From contig NZ_JABFNS010000061.1 of NCBI RefSeq assembly GCF_013116825.1, forward strand, positions 1 to 50,037: a stretch of DNA of 50,037 nucleotides, read 5' to 3'. The position numbers were made by a program, and so were the translations under genes. The notes beneath the pieces are model-generated. The model was not told where the DNA came from, did not search any database, and saw only the letters and a list, made by a program, of their open reading frames with translations. Numbering within the stretch: the stretch's first letter is position 1; every line of letters starts with the position of its first letter. Below are positions 14,247-23,617 of this stretch, piece by piece. This DNA comes from Myxococcus xanthus. GTDB taxonomy: Bacteria > Myxococcota > Myxococcia > Myxococcales > Myxococcaceae.

Positions 14247-14280
14247 GAGGCCGCCCGGCGCATGCACGCCCGGCGGCCTC
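14247..14280 (-). terminator. Strong stem-loop after the lamin-tail lipoprotein gene
   Basis: Two 14-base arms (GAGGCCGCCCGGCG and CGCCCGGCGGCCTC, one mismatch) with a CATGCA loop lie 28 bases beyond the stop of the minus-strand lipoprotein gene and upstream of the M3 peptidase gene. The position fits a terminator separating the two genes; a T-run is absent. Confidence 0.5.
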
Positions 14281-14308
14281 CATGAGAAACGCGGTGCTTC
14301 CAGCCCGG

Positions 14309-17300
14309 CTACGGCTGCTCCGTCGGGCTCAGGGAGCTCTGTGGCTGACGGACGGCCCGGGTGACGAAGTCCGCGCTGTTGTTGTCCGAGTCCCGGCCGT
14401 TGCCGAAGGACGCGTCTGCGCCGCCCGCCGCCATGGTGGCGGAGGTCGACGTGCTCAGGGCCTTGCGCTCCAGGCTGCCGCCCACCGCGGGGTGAGAGGG
14501 CGCGGCGGTGCCTTCGGGCGAGTTCCCCGTGCCCCACGCCACCTTGTCCACCGCCACGTCGTTGGCGGCAGCCGTCAGGCCGGGACCGATACGAACATGG
14601 CCACCCGCCGTCGTGGACGACGAGACGTCGAACGAATAGCCCAGATCCAGCACCACTGAGCCGCTGTAATTGGCGCCCCCCAGCAGGAAGTACCCGTGGG
14701 CGCGGATGACGGTCCCGGCGGGGATGGTGACGGTGCCGGAGTACGAAGACCCTGTCGCAGACTTGTACTGCACCAGCCAGCCGCCGATGTTCACGTCGAC
14801 GTTCGTCGGGTTGTAAAGTTCGATGAACTCATCGGTCGCCGCGGAACCGCTTCCGTTGCCGCCGCACACCTCGCTGATGACGACGTGATTGGCCACGGCC
14901 GGCGGCGGAACCGCCGTCACCGTGCCGTAGTTGCCCGTACTGCCCTGAGCGACGACGCCGTCCTGGTCGCAGTACACCCACGCCTGGGCCGCCGCGGGCC
15001 CCTGGGAGAAACGGTAGCGGAAGCCGTAGATGTAGTTGCCCGGCGCCGCGATGTTCAACGGAGCCACCAGCTCATCGTTGTTGCCCGGCGTGGCGAAGCC
15101 CGCGTTCGGCTCCGCCGTCACCCACGTCCACGAGGCGGGTGACGAAGCATCGGTTCCGTAGCCCAGCTCCGCCACGAGGTGCGGGAAGCCGTCGTTGCCG
15201 TTCTGGTTCCGAGTGCTGACCTGGGGCTCAGAGAACTGGCTGTAGACGGACTCCGCGCGGCCCGCCCGGATGGGAGTGGCGAAGGACTTCGGGGACTGGA
15301 TGGCGCAGTAATCCACCGGGCCGGTGATCTCCACACCGCAGGACGCGTTGGCGCCGCCCGGCGTGCCCCGTCCTCCGCCAGGAAGCACCGCCTCCGAGTC
15401 ACACCAGTACCAGGCGTGCTGACTGGCCCGCGTGCCCACCACCACGGACGACAGGTTCATCGAGCGCCCCGTCGTCTGAGGGAAGGAGGCCGAGTACGCC
15501 ACGTCATCCACCACGGTGGCGCCCATCTCGACGAAGAGGTGCCCCGAGTGGCCAAGCTCGAAGAGCGTGCTCCCGTAGCCGTACTGCGCCACCACGCCGC
15601 CGTTGGTGGCGGCATCCGCGTTGTTCGCGAGGACGAAGGTGCCCCGCCCCGGGACGATGAGGGGCCGGTCGCCCGGCGTCAGCACACTGAAGTCCGTCTC
15701 GCTGCCCGCGCCATTGTCGAAGCGGATGCGCAGGTTCGCGATATCCCGCGGTCCGTCAACGGTGCTGGTCAGCTCGATGTATTCGGTGGTGTTCGCGTCC
15801 GGGCGGTGCATCACCTCGCTGATGACCAACTCACCCGCCACGGGCGCGGGCGCCGTGTCACACGCCCCCGCGACACAGACTCCGTCCTGCCCCGGGCAGA
15901 CCTCCGGGGTGGCCGTGTACTGGCACTCCGCCAGCCCCGCCGTCACCACGCACGCTTCCTCGTAGGTCACGCGCTGCACACCGTCCTCGTCACACTCCGG
16001 CGCGCGCGGCGCGCAGACGATATCGCCGCAGGGGCCCGGCACCGCGATGGAGACGAACGCCACGGTGCTGCCGTTGTTCGCGCCATCGAAGACGCGGAGC
16101 GCGAAGTACCAGGTGGCCGCCTGGGATGGCGGCAGCGCGTGAGTCACTTCCTCCGCCTGTCCCGGCGCCCGTGGCGCCGCCGTGGGCACCTCGCTGGCCA
16201 GCGCGAAGCTCTGAGCGTCAATCGGCCCCGCGCTGTAGCGCAGCTCGTAGCGTGCGGCGTTGCCCACGACGCCGTTGTCTCCCGTGGCAAGCCACGTCAG
16301 GCGAACCGTCGTGTTGTCCACCAGGCTGGCGCTCAAAACGGGTTCGGCGGGCGCGACGTCGTCGGTGATGGTGACCATCGTGTCGACGGACGGCAGCGAT
16401 GGGCTCTCCGTGGTCGCGGAGAGGACGAAGCTGCCCGCCTGGTCCACCGTGAGGTCGCTAAAGACGGCCACGCCCGCCTCCGGCGCCACCGTCAAGGTGC
16501 CGCCCAGCGTCACACCGACCGCCCCCACCAATTGGAGCGTCACGGACGGCGCCGTGACGTTGGAGACGTTGCCGAACGCATCCTGCAAGGCCACCCGCGT
16601 CTCGGACAGCGGCTCCAGGACGGTGCCCGGCTCCGGAGGCGCGACGAACGCGAGCTGCACGGGCGCCCCCGCTTCCACGGTGAAGTCGGACGTACCGGAC
16701 ACCCCGGCATCGCCGTCCGTGAACGTCACCGACTGCGCGCCCGCCGTCTCGAAGGTGATGGTGAAGCTGTGCGCTCCCTGGTCCGCCCCGGTGAACACGT
16801 GCGCCGACAGGGGCGCAGCCTCCGGGTCCGTGGACGCGGGCGCCACCGTCCCCTGGTACGCCGTCAGCACGTTGCCGAAGCGGTCACGCGCGGAGACGGT
16901 GAAGGACTGAGGCTCACCCGCGACAATGGACTCCGTCGGCCCCACCACGGACAACGCCGCGAGGAGCCCGGGCTGCACCGTCACAGAGGCATTCCCGGTC
17001 AACGTCGCCGTCGTGGTGTCCGTGACGACGAGCTGCCCCGTGCCCACTGCCGCGAACTCCACATTGAAGAGGCGCTCACCGGCGTCCGACTCGGTGAAGG
17101 TGTAGTCCGAAGGCACGGTGGCCTGGGCGTCCCCAGGAATCTCGAAGTGGACGGTGCCCCGGTAGCCCGAGGCGAGGTTGCCGTGGACATCCCGCACCGA
17201 CACGGTGGCCACCACGGGCTCACCCGCGCGGGTCGCCGCTGAGTCCAGTTGCACCGTCAACTGCACAGCGGGGCCAGACAGGACCTGGGTGTTCACCGTC

Positions 17301-19873
17301 GCCGCCAACTCCGTGTTGCCCACCTCCCGCACCGTCACCGAGCGCGCGCCGGAGGTCACCAGCGTCACCGAGAACGCGCGCTGCCCCGCGGCCTGCCCGG
17401 GAACGAAGGTGTAGTTCGCGGGCAGCGTCGCCTCCGGGTCATTCGATTCGAAGTGCACCGTGCCCGTGTAGCCCGTGACGATGTTGCCGAAGCCGTCGCG
17501 CGCGGTGATGGTGAGGCTCTGCGCCTCGCCGGCCGCCACCTCCGTGGGGAGCGCGCTCAGCACCAACTCGGCGGCCGCACCGGTGCTCACCTCCACCTCG
17601 AGCGTGTCGGTCAGCTCCGACCGCGCCGTGTCCTCCACGGTGACGCGCTGGGTCCCCGACGTCAGCAGCCTCACGCCGCTGAAGGTCCGCCGGCCCGCAT
17701 CCGCCACGGTGAACGTGTAGTTGCCAGGCAGCTCCGCGTTGGCGTCAGTGGACGAGAAGCGCACCGCGCCGGTGTAACCCGTGGCCACGTTGTCGAAGGC
17801 GTCATGGGCCGTCACCACGACGCTGCCCACAGCGCCCGCGGCCACGGGTGAAACGAGGCCCGCGAGCGCCAGACGGACGGCGTCGCCCGGCGCGATGGTG
17901 AACGTGTCGCTGGGCTCCGAGCCCAACCCCGTGGCAGCCGCGATGAAGCGGTGCGTTCCCGCCTGCTCCACCACCACGCCAGAGAAGGTCGCCACGCCCG
18001 CGACCGCCGCTACCTGCAACGGCGTGAAGCCGGGCTCATCCTCCAGAGTCAGCGTCACCGGCGAAGTGGCCGTGGTGACGACCTGTCCATCGTCATCCAG
18101 CAACGAGACGCGGATCTCCGGCTGCGTATCGCCCGCGTCACCATCCACGGGCTGCTGGGAGAAGACGAGCCGCGTGACGCCCTGCACCTGCGTCTGCACC
18201 ATCAAGCTGGAGGAGCGGACCGCGTTCCCCTGGTTGTCCGCCACGCGCAGCGCCACGTAGTAGTTCGTGCCGGGCTGAAGACCCGTGAGGACAGCGGACT
18301 CCTGCGTACCAGCCTCCGCGGGCTCACCCAGGCCGCCCACCGGCGTCGCCTGGTTGAAGTCCGTATCCGTCTCAATCGGGTTCAGCGAGTAACGCAGGGC
18401 ATGCGACGCGGCCCGCCCCTGGTCGCCGTCATCCCCCACGGCCATCCAGGACACCGTGACGCTGTCGGGCGTGGCCGCGGTCGCCGCGAGGACAGGGACG
18501 GCGGGGAACACATCATCGATGATGTCGATGTCCAAGCTCGTGGCGGGCGTCAGTCCGTCCGCGGTGGCATGAAGCTGGAAGCGGCCCTCCGTGTCCACGT
18601 GCACGCTGGAGAACGACGCCAGCCCCTCCAGGGGCGCCACCTCGGTGACACCACGCAGGGGCACGCCCCCCGCCGGCACCAGGGACAGCGTCACCGACGG
18701 TGCGCCCACGGGCGTCTGGTTGCCATGCGCATCCTGGAGCACCACCTCCACGGCGGTCAGCGCGGCGCGAACGGACGCATGCGAGGGCACGCGCGCGAAA
18801 GCCAAGGCCGAGGTCCGGTCCGCCGAGACGCGCACGTCCTGGCGCCCCGCAAGTCCCGCCTGCGCGGCGTCCTGCACATCGACACGCTGGGTGCCCGCCC
18901 GCCGCAGGGTGATGCCCGTGAAACGGAAGCGGCCCGCGTCCGCCTCCGTGAAGGTGTGCCCGCCCGGCAGCGTGGCCGTGGCGTCCGAGGACTGCACGCT
19001 CAGCGTACCGCGATAGCCACTGGCGACGTTGCCGAACGCGTCACGCACCGTCACCTCCGCGTCATGCGTGGAGCCCGCGATGGCGGTCTGCGGCAGCCCC
19101 GTCACCTCGACGGTGGCGGCGGCGGCCGGCGTCACGTCGAACGAAGGGCTGACCGCGCCCTCGACGCCGGTGGCCTCGGCCTTGAGCTGATAGCCCAGGC
19201 CCGCGCGCGTCAGCACCACTTCCTGGAAGCGGGCGACGCCGTCCACGGCCTGAGCCTGGAGCGTGCCGCCCAAGGAAGCCCCACCCGGGCCAGCAGCCAG
19301 CGAGAGCGTCACCTCCCCCGTGACGGACGGAACCGGGCGGCCGTCAGCGTCCCGGAACTCGACCTCCAGCCCGCCAATGGGCGCACCCGCTCGGGCCGAC
19401 AGCGAGGCCGCCGCGAAGACCAGCCTCGAGGCCCGCAGCACGGTGAAGCCGACGACGGGACGCGAGCCCAGCACCACCGCGCCTCCCTCGGCATCCACCG
19501 AGGCCGTCACCCGCTTCGAGCCGCCTCGCGTGGACACCACGGACGCGGTGGCCACGCCCTGGGCATTCGTCCGGTCCGCGGGCTGCGTCACGGTGTTCCC
19601 GTCGCCGGAGACCTCCACCCGCACCGCGCGGCCCTCCATGGGAGAGCCGTCCTTCCGCCGGACCGTCACGGTGATGGTGACCCGGTCCACGCCGTCCGCC
19701 AGCACCTGCTCCACCCGGTCCACCTGCACCGTGGAGAGCGTCGCGTCGGGCAGAGACTTCGCTGAAGGCGGGAGCGGCGACGTGCCGCTGTCACCACACC
19801 CCACCAGCACTACGCCGAGGCACAGCACGCCCAACCCCAGCAACCGGGTGAGCGCGAGAGGACAACGGGACAT
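14309..19873 (-). CDS. Giant surface lipoprotein with Ig-like repeats, FN3 and two lamin-tail domains
   Basis: The 1854-residue protein starts with a lipoprotein signal (lipobox LVGC, C26). Domains in order: a Big_1/invasin-like Ig domain at about 46-145; a further beta domain to 250; an Ig-like repeat at 250-350; FN3 at about 455-563; another beta domain to 660; four consecutive Ig-like repeats at 664-765, 766-865, 867-966 and 969-1067; a second FN3 at 1174-1279; a Cys-rich segment at 1281-1343; a lamin-tail domain (ISEV, EYIEL) at 1345-1512; a beta region to 1655; and a second lamin-tail domain (VISEV, EFIELYNP) at 1661-1840. The five Ig-like repeats share a DxFGNxxxGYxGT signature. It is probably anchored in the outer membrane and may act in adhesion or matrix contact. 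No catalytic motif is visible. The start has GGAG six bases upstream. Confidence 0.9.
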   Translation of the reverse strand: MSRCPLALTRLLGLGVLCLGVVLVGCGDSGTSPLPPSAKSLPDATLSTVQVDRVEQVLADGVDRVTITVTVRRKDGSPMEGRAVRVEVSGDGNTVTQPADRTNAQGVATASVVSTRGGSKRVTASVDAEGGAVVLGSRPVVGFTVLRASRLVFAAASLSARAGAPIGGLEVEFRDADGRPVPSVTGEVTLSLAAGPGGASLGGTLQAQAVDGVARFQEVVLTRAGLGYQLKAEATGVEGAVSPSFDVTPAAAATVEVTGLPQTAIAGSTHDAEVTVRDAFGNVASGYRGTLSVQSSDATATLPGGHTFTEADAGRFRFTGITLRRAGTQRVDVQDAAQAGLAGRQDVRVSADRTSALAFARVPSHASVRAALTAVEVVLQDAHGNQTPVGAPSVTLSLVPAGGVPLRGVTEVAPLEGLASFSSVHVDTEGRFQLHATADGLTPATSLDIDIIDDVFPAVPVLAATAATPDSVTVSWMAVGDDGDQGRAASHALRYSLNPIETDTDFNQATPVGGLGEPAEAGTQESAVLTGLQPGTNYYVALRVADNQGNAVRSSSLMVQTQVQGVTRLVFSQQPVDGDAGDTQPEIRVSLLDDDGQVVTTATSPVTLTLEDEPGFTPLQVAAVAGVATFSGVVVEQAGTHRFIAAATGLGSEPSDTFTIAPGDAVRLALAGLVSPVAAGAVGSVVVTAHDAFDNVATGYTGAVRFSSTDANAELPGNYTFTVADAGRRTFSGVRLLTSGTQRVTVEDTARSELTDTLEVEVSTGAAAELVLSALPTEVAAGEAQSLTITARDGFGNIVTGYTGTVHFESNDPEATLPANYTFVPGQAAGQRAFSVTLVTSGARSVTVREVGNTELAATVNTQVLSGPAVQLTVQLDSAATRAGEPVVATVSVRDVHGNLASGYRGTVHFEIPGDAQATVPSDYTFTESDAGERLFNVEFAAVGTGQLVVTDTTTATLTGNASVTVQPGLLAALSVVGPTESIVAGEPQSFTVSARDRFGNVLTAYQGTVAPASTDPEAAPLSAHVFTGADQGAHSFTITFETAGAQSVTFTDGDAGVSGTSDFTVEAGAPVQLAFVAPPEPGTVLEPLSETRVALQDAFGNVSNVTAPSVTLQLVGAVGVTLGGTLTVAPEAGVAVFSDLTVDQAGSFVLSATTESPSLPSVDTMVTITDDVAPAEPVLSASLVDNTTVRLTWLATGDNGVVGNAARYELRYSAGPIDAQSFALASEVPTAAPRAPGQAEEVTHALPPSQAATWYFALRVFDGANNGSTVAFVSIAVPGPCGDIVCAPRAPECDEDGVQRVTYEEACVVTAGLAECQYTATPEVCPGQDGVCVAGACDTAPAPVAGELVISEVMHRPDANTTEYIELTSTVDGPRDIANLRIRFDNGAGSETDFSVLTPGDRPLIVPGRGTFVLANNADAATNGGVVAQYGYGSTLFELGHSGHLFVEMGATVVDDVAYSASFPQTTGRSMNLSSVVVGTRASQHAWYWCDSEAVLPGGGRGTPGGANASCGVEITGPVDYCAIQSPKSFATPIRAGRAESVYSQFSEPQVSTRNQNGNDGFPHLVAELGYGTDASSPASWTWVTAEPNAGFATPGNNDELVAPLNIAAPGNYIYGFRYRFSQGPAAAQAWVYCDQDGVVAQGSTGNYGTVTAVPPPAVANHVVISEVCGGNGSGSAATDEFIELYNPTNVDVNIGGWLVQYKSATGSSYSGTVTIPAGTVIRAHGYFLLGGANYSGSVVLDLGYSFDVSSSTTAGGHVRIGPGLTAAANDVAVDKVAWGTGNSPEGTAAPSHPAVGGSLERKALSTSTSATMAAGGADASFGNGRDSDNNSADFVTRAVRQPQSSLSPTEQP

Positions 19874-20040
19874 GAGCGGCTCCGGGAACGAACGGACCCC
19901 GCACGGAAGAGAGCACTCGCGAGGTCCCAGTGCCTTCTACCAGACAAGTCCCTTCACCACGTAGACCTCCACCAGAGCTTTGCATCCCGGGTGGAACCCA
20001 CGGGGCTATCGTGACCCATGCCCCGTTGAGTGCGTCCCCG

Positions 20041-20844
20041 TCACATGCCGAGCGCGGCCATGAGCGCGCCGCCGCCCAGCAGGGACTGGCCACCGTCGCA
20101 GACCATGATGGAGCCGGTGATGTAGGACGAGCCCTCCGACGCCAGGAAGAGCGCGAGCTGGGCAATGTCCTGCTTCTTCCCGAAACGCTGGAGCGGCAGG
20201 GCCAGGGCGAGCTTGTCGCGACCCTCGTCGCTGGGGGCGAGCCGGCGCATGCCTTCCGTGTCGTCGATGGGGCCGGGGGTAATCGCGTTGACGCGCACGC
20301 CGGAGCCACCCCATTCAATGGCCAGCACGCGGGTGAGCATGTCCACGCCGGCCTTGGCGGCACAGACGTGGGCCTGCATGGCCATGGGGAGATAGGCCTG
20401 GGGCGCGGAGATGTTGATGAGGGACGCGCCCGGCTTGCGCAGGTGCTCGAAGGCGGCGCGGCTGATGTTGAAGGTGCCCAGCACGTCGATGTCCATGACG
20501 GCCTTGAAGCCGTTGGAGGACATGCCCAGCGCGGGCGCGGGGAAGTTGCCGGCGGCGCCGCACACGACGACGTCCAGCTCACCGTAGGCCTCGCGCACCG
20601 TCTGGAGGGCCTTCTCCACCGCGGCATAATCCCGGACGTCGGCGGCCACGCCCATGGCGGTGCCGTGCGCCTGGAGCCCCTTCACCGCGGCCTCGAGCTT
20701 CTCCACGTTGCGGCCGTTGATGGCCACCTTGGCGCCCGCCTTCACGAAGGCCTCGGCGATGCCGAGGTTGATGCCACTGCTGCCGCCAGAAATGAACGCC
20801 ACCTTGCCCGCGAGCAGCCCGTCCCGGAACACGCCATCAGCCAT
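20041..20844 (-). CDS. SDR family 2,4-dienoyl-CoA reductase-like oxidoreductase
   Basis: This 267-residue short-chain dehydrogenase has the nucleotide-binding glycine motif SGGSSGINLG (residues 19-28) and a CGAAGN segment in place of NNAG. The catalytic lysine K164 is present, but the usual tyrosine four residues earlier is valine (HVCAAKA). Loss of this Tyr with a retained Lys, followed by AIEWG and RVNAITPGPI, is characteristic of mitochondrial/peroxisomal-type 2,4-dienoyl-CoA reductases (DECR). These reduce dienoyl-CoA with NADPH in beta-oxidation of unsaturated fatty acids. The ATG at 20844 has AGGAGA upstream; longer starts would reach into the divergent gene. A DECR partner enzyme (ECH1 type) is encoded at 24737-25564. 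Confidence 0.82.
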   Translation of the reverse strand: MADGVFRDGLLAGKVAFISGGSSGINLGIAEAFVKAGAKVAINGRNVEKLEAAVKGLQAHGTAMGVAADVRDYAAVEKALQTVREAYGELDVVVCGAAGNFPAPALGMSSNGFKAVMDIDVLGTFNISRAAFEHLRKPGASLINISAPQAYLPMAMQAHVCAAKAGVDMLTRVLAIEWGGSGVRVNAITPGPIDDTEGMRRLAPSDEGRDKLALALPLQRFGKKQDIAQLALFLASEGSSYITGSIMVCDGGQSLLGGGALMAALGM

Positions 20845-20962
20845 TTGGACCCGTCTCCTGTGGAAGCAACCGGGCAGGGACTTGAACAAACCTGCCGCAC
20901 TGCGTCCATGACGTTCGCCAGACGGACAGCGGAACCCGGGGCCGTGTGTTAGAGGTCGCGCC

Positions 20963-23599
20963 ATGACCCGCCGCCGCCCCGAAATCCTCGCCCCCGCTGG
21001 GGACCTCGACTCGATGAAGGCCGCGCTCGCCAGTGGCGCGGACGCCATCTATTTCGGATTGGACGAAGGGTTCAACGCACGCGCCCGCGCGGAGAACTTC
21101 TCGCTCGCCACCCTGCCGGGGACGCTGGCGCTCGTGCACCGCGCCGGCGCCCGCGCCTATCTGACGCTGAACACGCTGGTCTTCGAGCCCGAGCTCCCGG
21201 TGGTGGAGAACATCCTGCGCCGCATCGCCGAAGCCGGCGTGGACGCGCTCATCGTCCAGGACCCCGCGATTGCGCTGGTGGCCCGCGCGGTGTGTCCGCA
21301 GATGGAGGTCCATGCCTCCACGCAGATGACCATTTCGAGCGCGGAGGGCGCGCGCTTCGCCAAGGGCCTGGGCGCCACGCGCGTGGTGGTGCCGCGCGAG
21401 CTGTCCGTGGCGGAGATTCGCCGGCTGGCGTCGGAGACGGACGTGGAGCTGGAGGTCTTCATCCACGGCGCGCTCTGCATGTCGTGGAGCGGTCAGTGCC
21501 TCACGAGCGAGGCGTGGGGTGGACGCTCCGCCAACCGCGGGCAGTGCGCGCAGTCGTGCCGGCTTCCGTACGACCTGGTGGTGGATGGCCAGACGCGGGA
21601 GCTAGGCGACGTGCAGTACCTGCTCAGCCCCAAGGACCTCGCGGGCGTGATGGCGGTGCCGCAGCTGGTGGAGATTGGCGTCCATTCGCTGAAGATTGAA
21701 GGCCGGCAGAAGGGGCCGCAGTACGTCGCCACGGCGGTGCAGGGCTACCGGCGCTGGGTGGATGGCGTGTCCGCGGGGACGCCGGACACAGGGGCGCTGC
21801 GCAAGGACCTGGCGGACATGACGCTGTCGTACAGCCGGGGCTTCTCGCACGGCTTCTTCGCGGGCTCGGACCACCAGACGCTGGTGGAGGGACGCTTCCC
21901 GAAGCACCGGGGCGCGTACCTGGGCCGCGTGGAGTCCGTGCACGGTCGTGACGTGCGCGTGGTGGACGACACGGAGGGCCGTCCCTGGACGGGCGGGCTG
22001 GGCCAGGACGACGAGAAGGCGCGCCCCGACGCGCCCGTGGGCAAGGTGTCCTCTCCGCTGGAGACGGAGACACCGGTGGCGGCCGAGGTGTCGCCCCGCC
22101 CCGGCATGGGCGTGGTGTTCGACGACGGGCACCCCGAGGACAAGCACGAGCCCGGCGGTCCGCTGTTCCGAGTGGAGCGCAAGGGCCGTGGATGGGTGCT
22201 CGGCTTCGGCAATCCCGGTCCGAACATGGGCCGGGTGAAGCCGGGCCAGCGCGTCTGGATGACGAGCGACCCGGCCCTGGCGAAGCGCACGGAGGAGTTG
22301 CTGGGGCGCGGCGAGCCCGAAGGCCGCGTGCCCCTGGAGCTGACCGTGACAGGCGCCGCCGGTTCGCCGCTGACGGTGCTGGGCCGGGCGCGCGGTGGAC
22401 ACGTCTATTCGGTGTCCAGCGAGGTGGCGCTGGCCGAGGCGCGCGGTGGGGGCATCGACGAAGCGCTGCTGCGGGACAAGCTGGCGGCGCTGGGCGGAAC
22501 GCCTTTCACGCTGACGGGGCTGGATACGTCCGGGCTGGCGGCGGGGCTCCATTTGCCGGTGTCGGAGATGAAGGCGCTGCGTCGCCGGCTGGTGGCGGAG
22601 CTGTCGGAAGCCGTGGCGCGCGGTCCGGTGCGGACCGTGAACGAAGGCTCCACGCTGGAGTCCCTGCGCGCGTCGCTGCGTGAGCGCGTGCGGCCGGCGC
22701 CCCGGGCGGCGGAGGACGTGCGCCTGCTGCCGCTGTGCCGCACGGATGAGCAGCTCGAAGCGGTGATTGCCGCGGGGTTGCCCGAGGTCGAGCTGGATTG
22801 GATGGAGCTGGTGGGCCTGCAGCGCGCGGTGGAGCGTGCGCGCGCGGCGGGGCTGCGCGTGACGATTGCCACGGTGCGCGTGCAGAAGCCGGGCGAGGAA
22901 GGCTACGACGCGCGCATCGCGAAGCTGAAGCCGGACGCGGTGCTGGTGCGGCACTGGGGCGCGATGATGCACTTCCTGGAGCGTCCGCCCGCGCCCGGGG
23001 AGACGCGCCCCGCCCTGCACGCGGACTTCTCGCTCAACGTCACCAACTCCGTGACGGCGCTGCACCTGCTGGGGCTCGGGCTGGACACGCTGACGTTCGC
23101 GCATGACCTGGACGCGGTGCAGTTGGGGGCCATGCTGGAGCACCTGCCGGCGGAGCGCTTCACGGTGACGGTGCATCACCACATCTCCACGTTCCACACC
23201 GAGCACTGCGTGTATTCCCACACGCTGTCCCACGGGCGGGACTACCGGAGCTGTGGACGGCCGTGTGAGAAGCACCGCGTGTCCCTGAGGGACCACAAGG
23301 GGCTGGAGCACCCGGTGGTGGTGGACGTGGGGTGCCGGAACACGGTGTTCAACGCGCAGGCGCAGAGCGCGGCCTCCCTCGTGCCGTCGCTGCTCGCGCG
23401 GGGCGTGCGGCGCTTCCGGGTGGAGTTCGTGCGCGAGTCCCGCGAGGAGGCGTCGCGCGTGCTCTCCGCGTACCAGGAGCTGCTGGCCGGTCGCATCTCC
23501 CCTGCGGAGGCCGTGCGCCGCGCGGCGGTGCATGAGCAGTTCGGTGTGACGAAGGGCACGATGAAGGTGCTCAACCCCACCTTCAACGTGCAGCGCTGA
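20963..23599 (+). CDS. Peptidase U32 family protein (RlhA/YhbU-like), long form
   Basis: The 878-residue product opens with the U32 TIM-barrel signature (EILAPAGDLDSMKAAL, DAIYFGL). It carries the four-cysteine cluster expected for a 4Fe-4S centre: C172, C179, C195 and C199 (HGALCMSWSGQC, GQCAQSCR). E. coli RlhA (YdcP, about 650 residues) of this family hydroxylates C2501 of 23S rRNA; other members modify RNA or act in quinone synthesis, so 'peptidase' is a historical label. The protein is about 220 residues longer than RlhA. Its C-terminal third contains a second Cys/His-rich segment (C749, then SCGRPCEKH) resembling another U32-like half. The start has GAGGT upstream. The gene is divergent from the SDR gene, 118 bases apart. 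Confidence 0.85.
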   Translation: MTRRRPEILAPAGDLDSMKAALASGADAIYFGLDEGFNARARAENFSLATLPGTLALVHRAGARAYLTLNTLVFEPELPVVENILRRIAEAGVDALIVQDPAIALVARAVCPQMEVHASTQMTISSAEGARFAKGLGATRVVVPRELSVAEIRRLASETDVELEVFIHGALCMSWSGQCLTSEAWGGRSANRGQCAQSCRLPYDLVVDGQTRELGDVQYLLSPKDLAGVMAVPQLVEIGVHSLKIEGRQKGPQYVATAVQGYRRWVDGVSAGTPDTGALRKDLADMTLSYSRGFSHGFFAGSDHQTLVEGRFPKHRGAYLGRVESVHGRDVRVVDDTEGRPWTGGLGQDDEKARPDAPVGKVSSPLETETPVAAEVSPRPGMGVVFDDGHPEDKHEPGGPLFRVERKGRGWVLGFGNPGPNMGRVKPGQRVWMTSDPALAKRTEELLGRGEPEGRVPLELTVTGAAGSPLTVLGRARGGHVYSVSSEVALAEARGGGIDEALLRDKLAALGGTPFTLTGLDTSGLAAGLHLPVSEMKALRRRLVAELSEAVARGPVRTVNEGSTLESLRASLRERVRPAPRAAEDVRLLPLCRTDEQLEAVIAAGLPEVELDWMELVGLQRAVERARAAGLRVTIATVRVQKPGEEGYDARIAKLKPDAVLVRHWGAMMHFLERPPAPGETRPALHADFSLNVTNSVTALHLLGLGLDTLTFAHDLDAVQLGAMLEHLPAERFTVTVHHHISTFHTEHCVYSHTLSHGRDYRSCGRPCEKHRVSLRDHKGLEHPVVVDVGCRNTVFNAQAQSAASLVPSLLARGVRRFRVEFVRESREEASRVLSAYQELLAGRISPAEAVRRAAVHEQFGVTKGTMKVLNPTFNVQR

Positions 23600-23617
23600 C
23601 GCTGTAGCCCACCGCGT

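Noticed and set aside
15179..19765. Long plus-strand open frames opposite the lamin-tail lipoprotein gene
   Set aside because: They mirror the Val/Thr-rich repeats of the minus-strand gene and give Arg/His-rich low-complexity translations without starts that have ribosome-binding sites.
14309..19873. Repeated DNA inside the lipoprotein gene considered as a mobile or CRISPR-like repeat
   Set aside because: The similarity is at protein level (Ig-like domains of about 100 residues) with diverged DNA; there are no short identical repeats or spacers.
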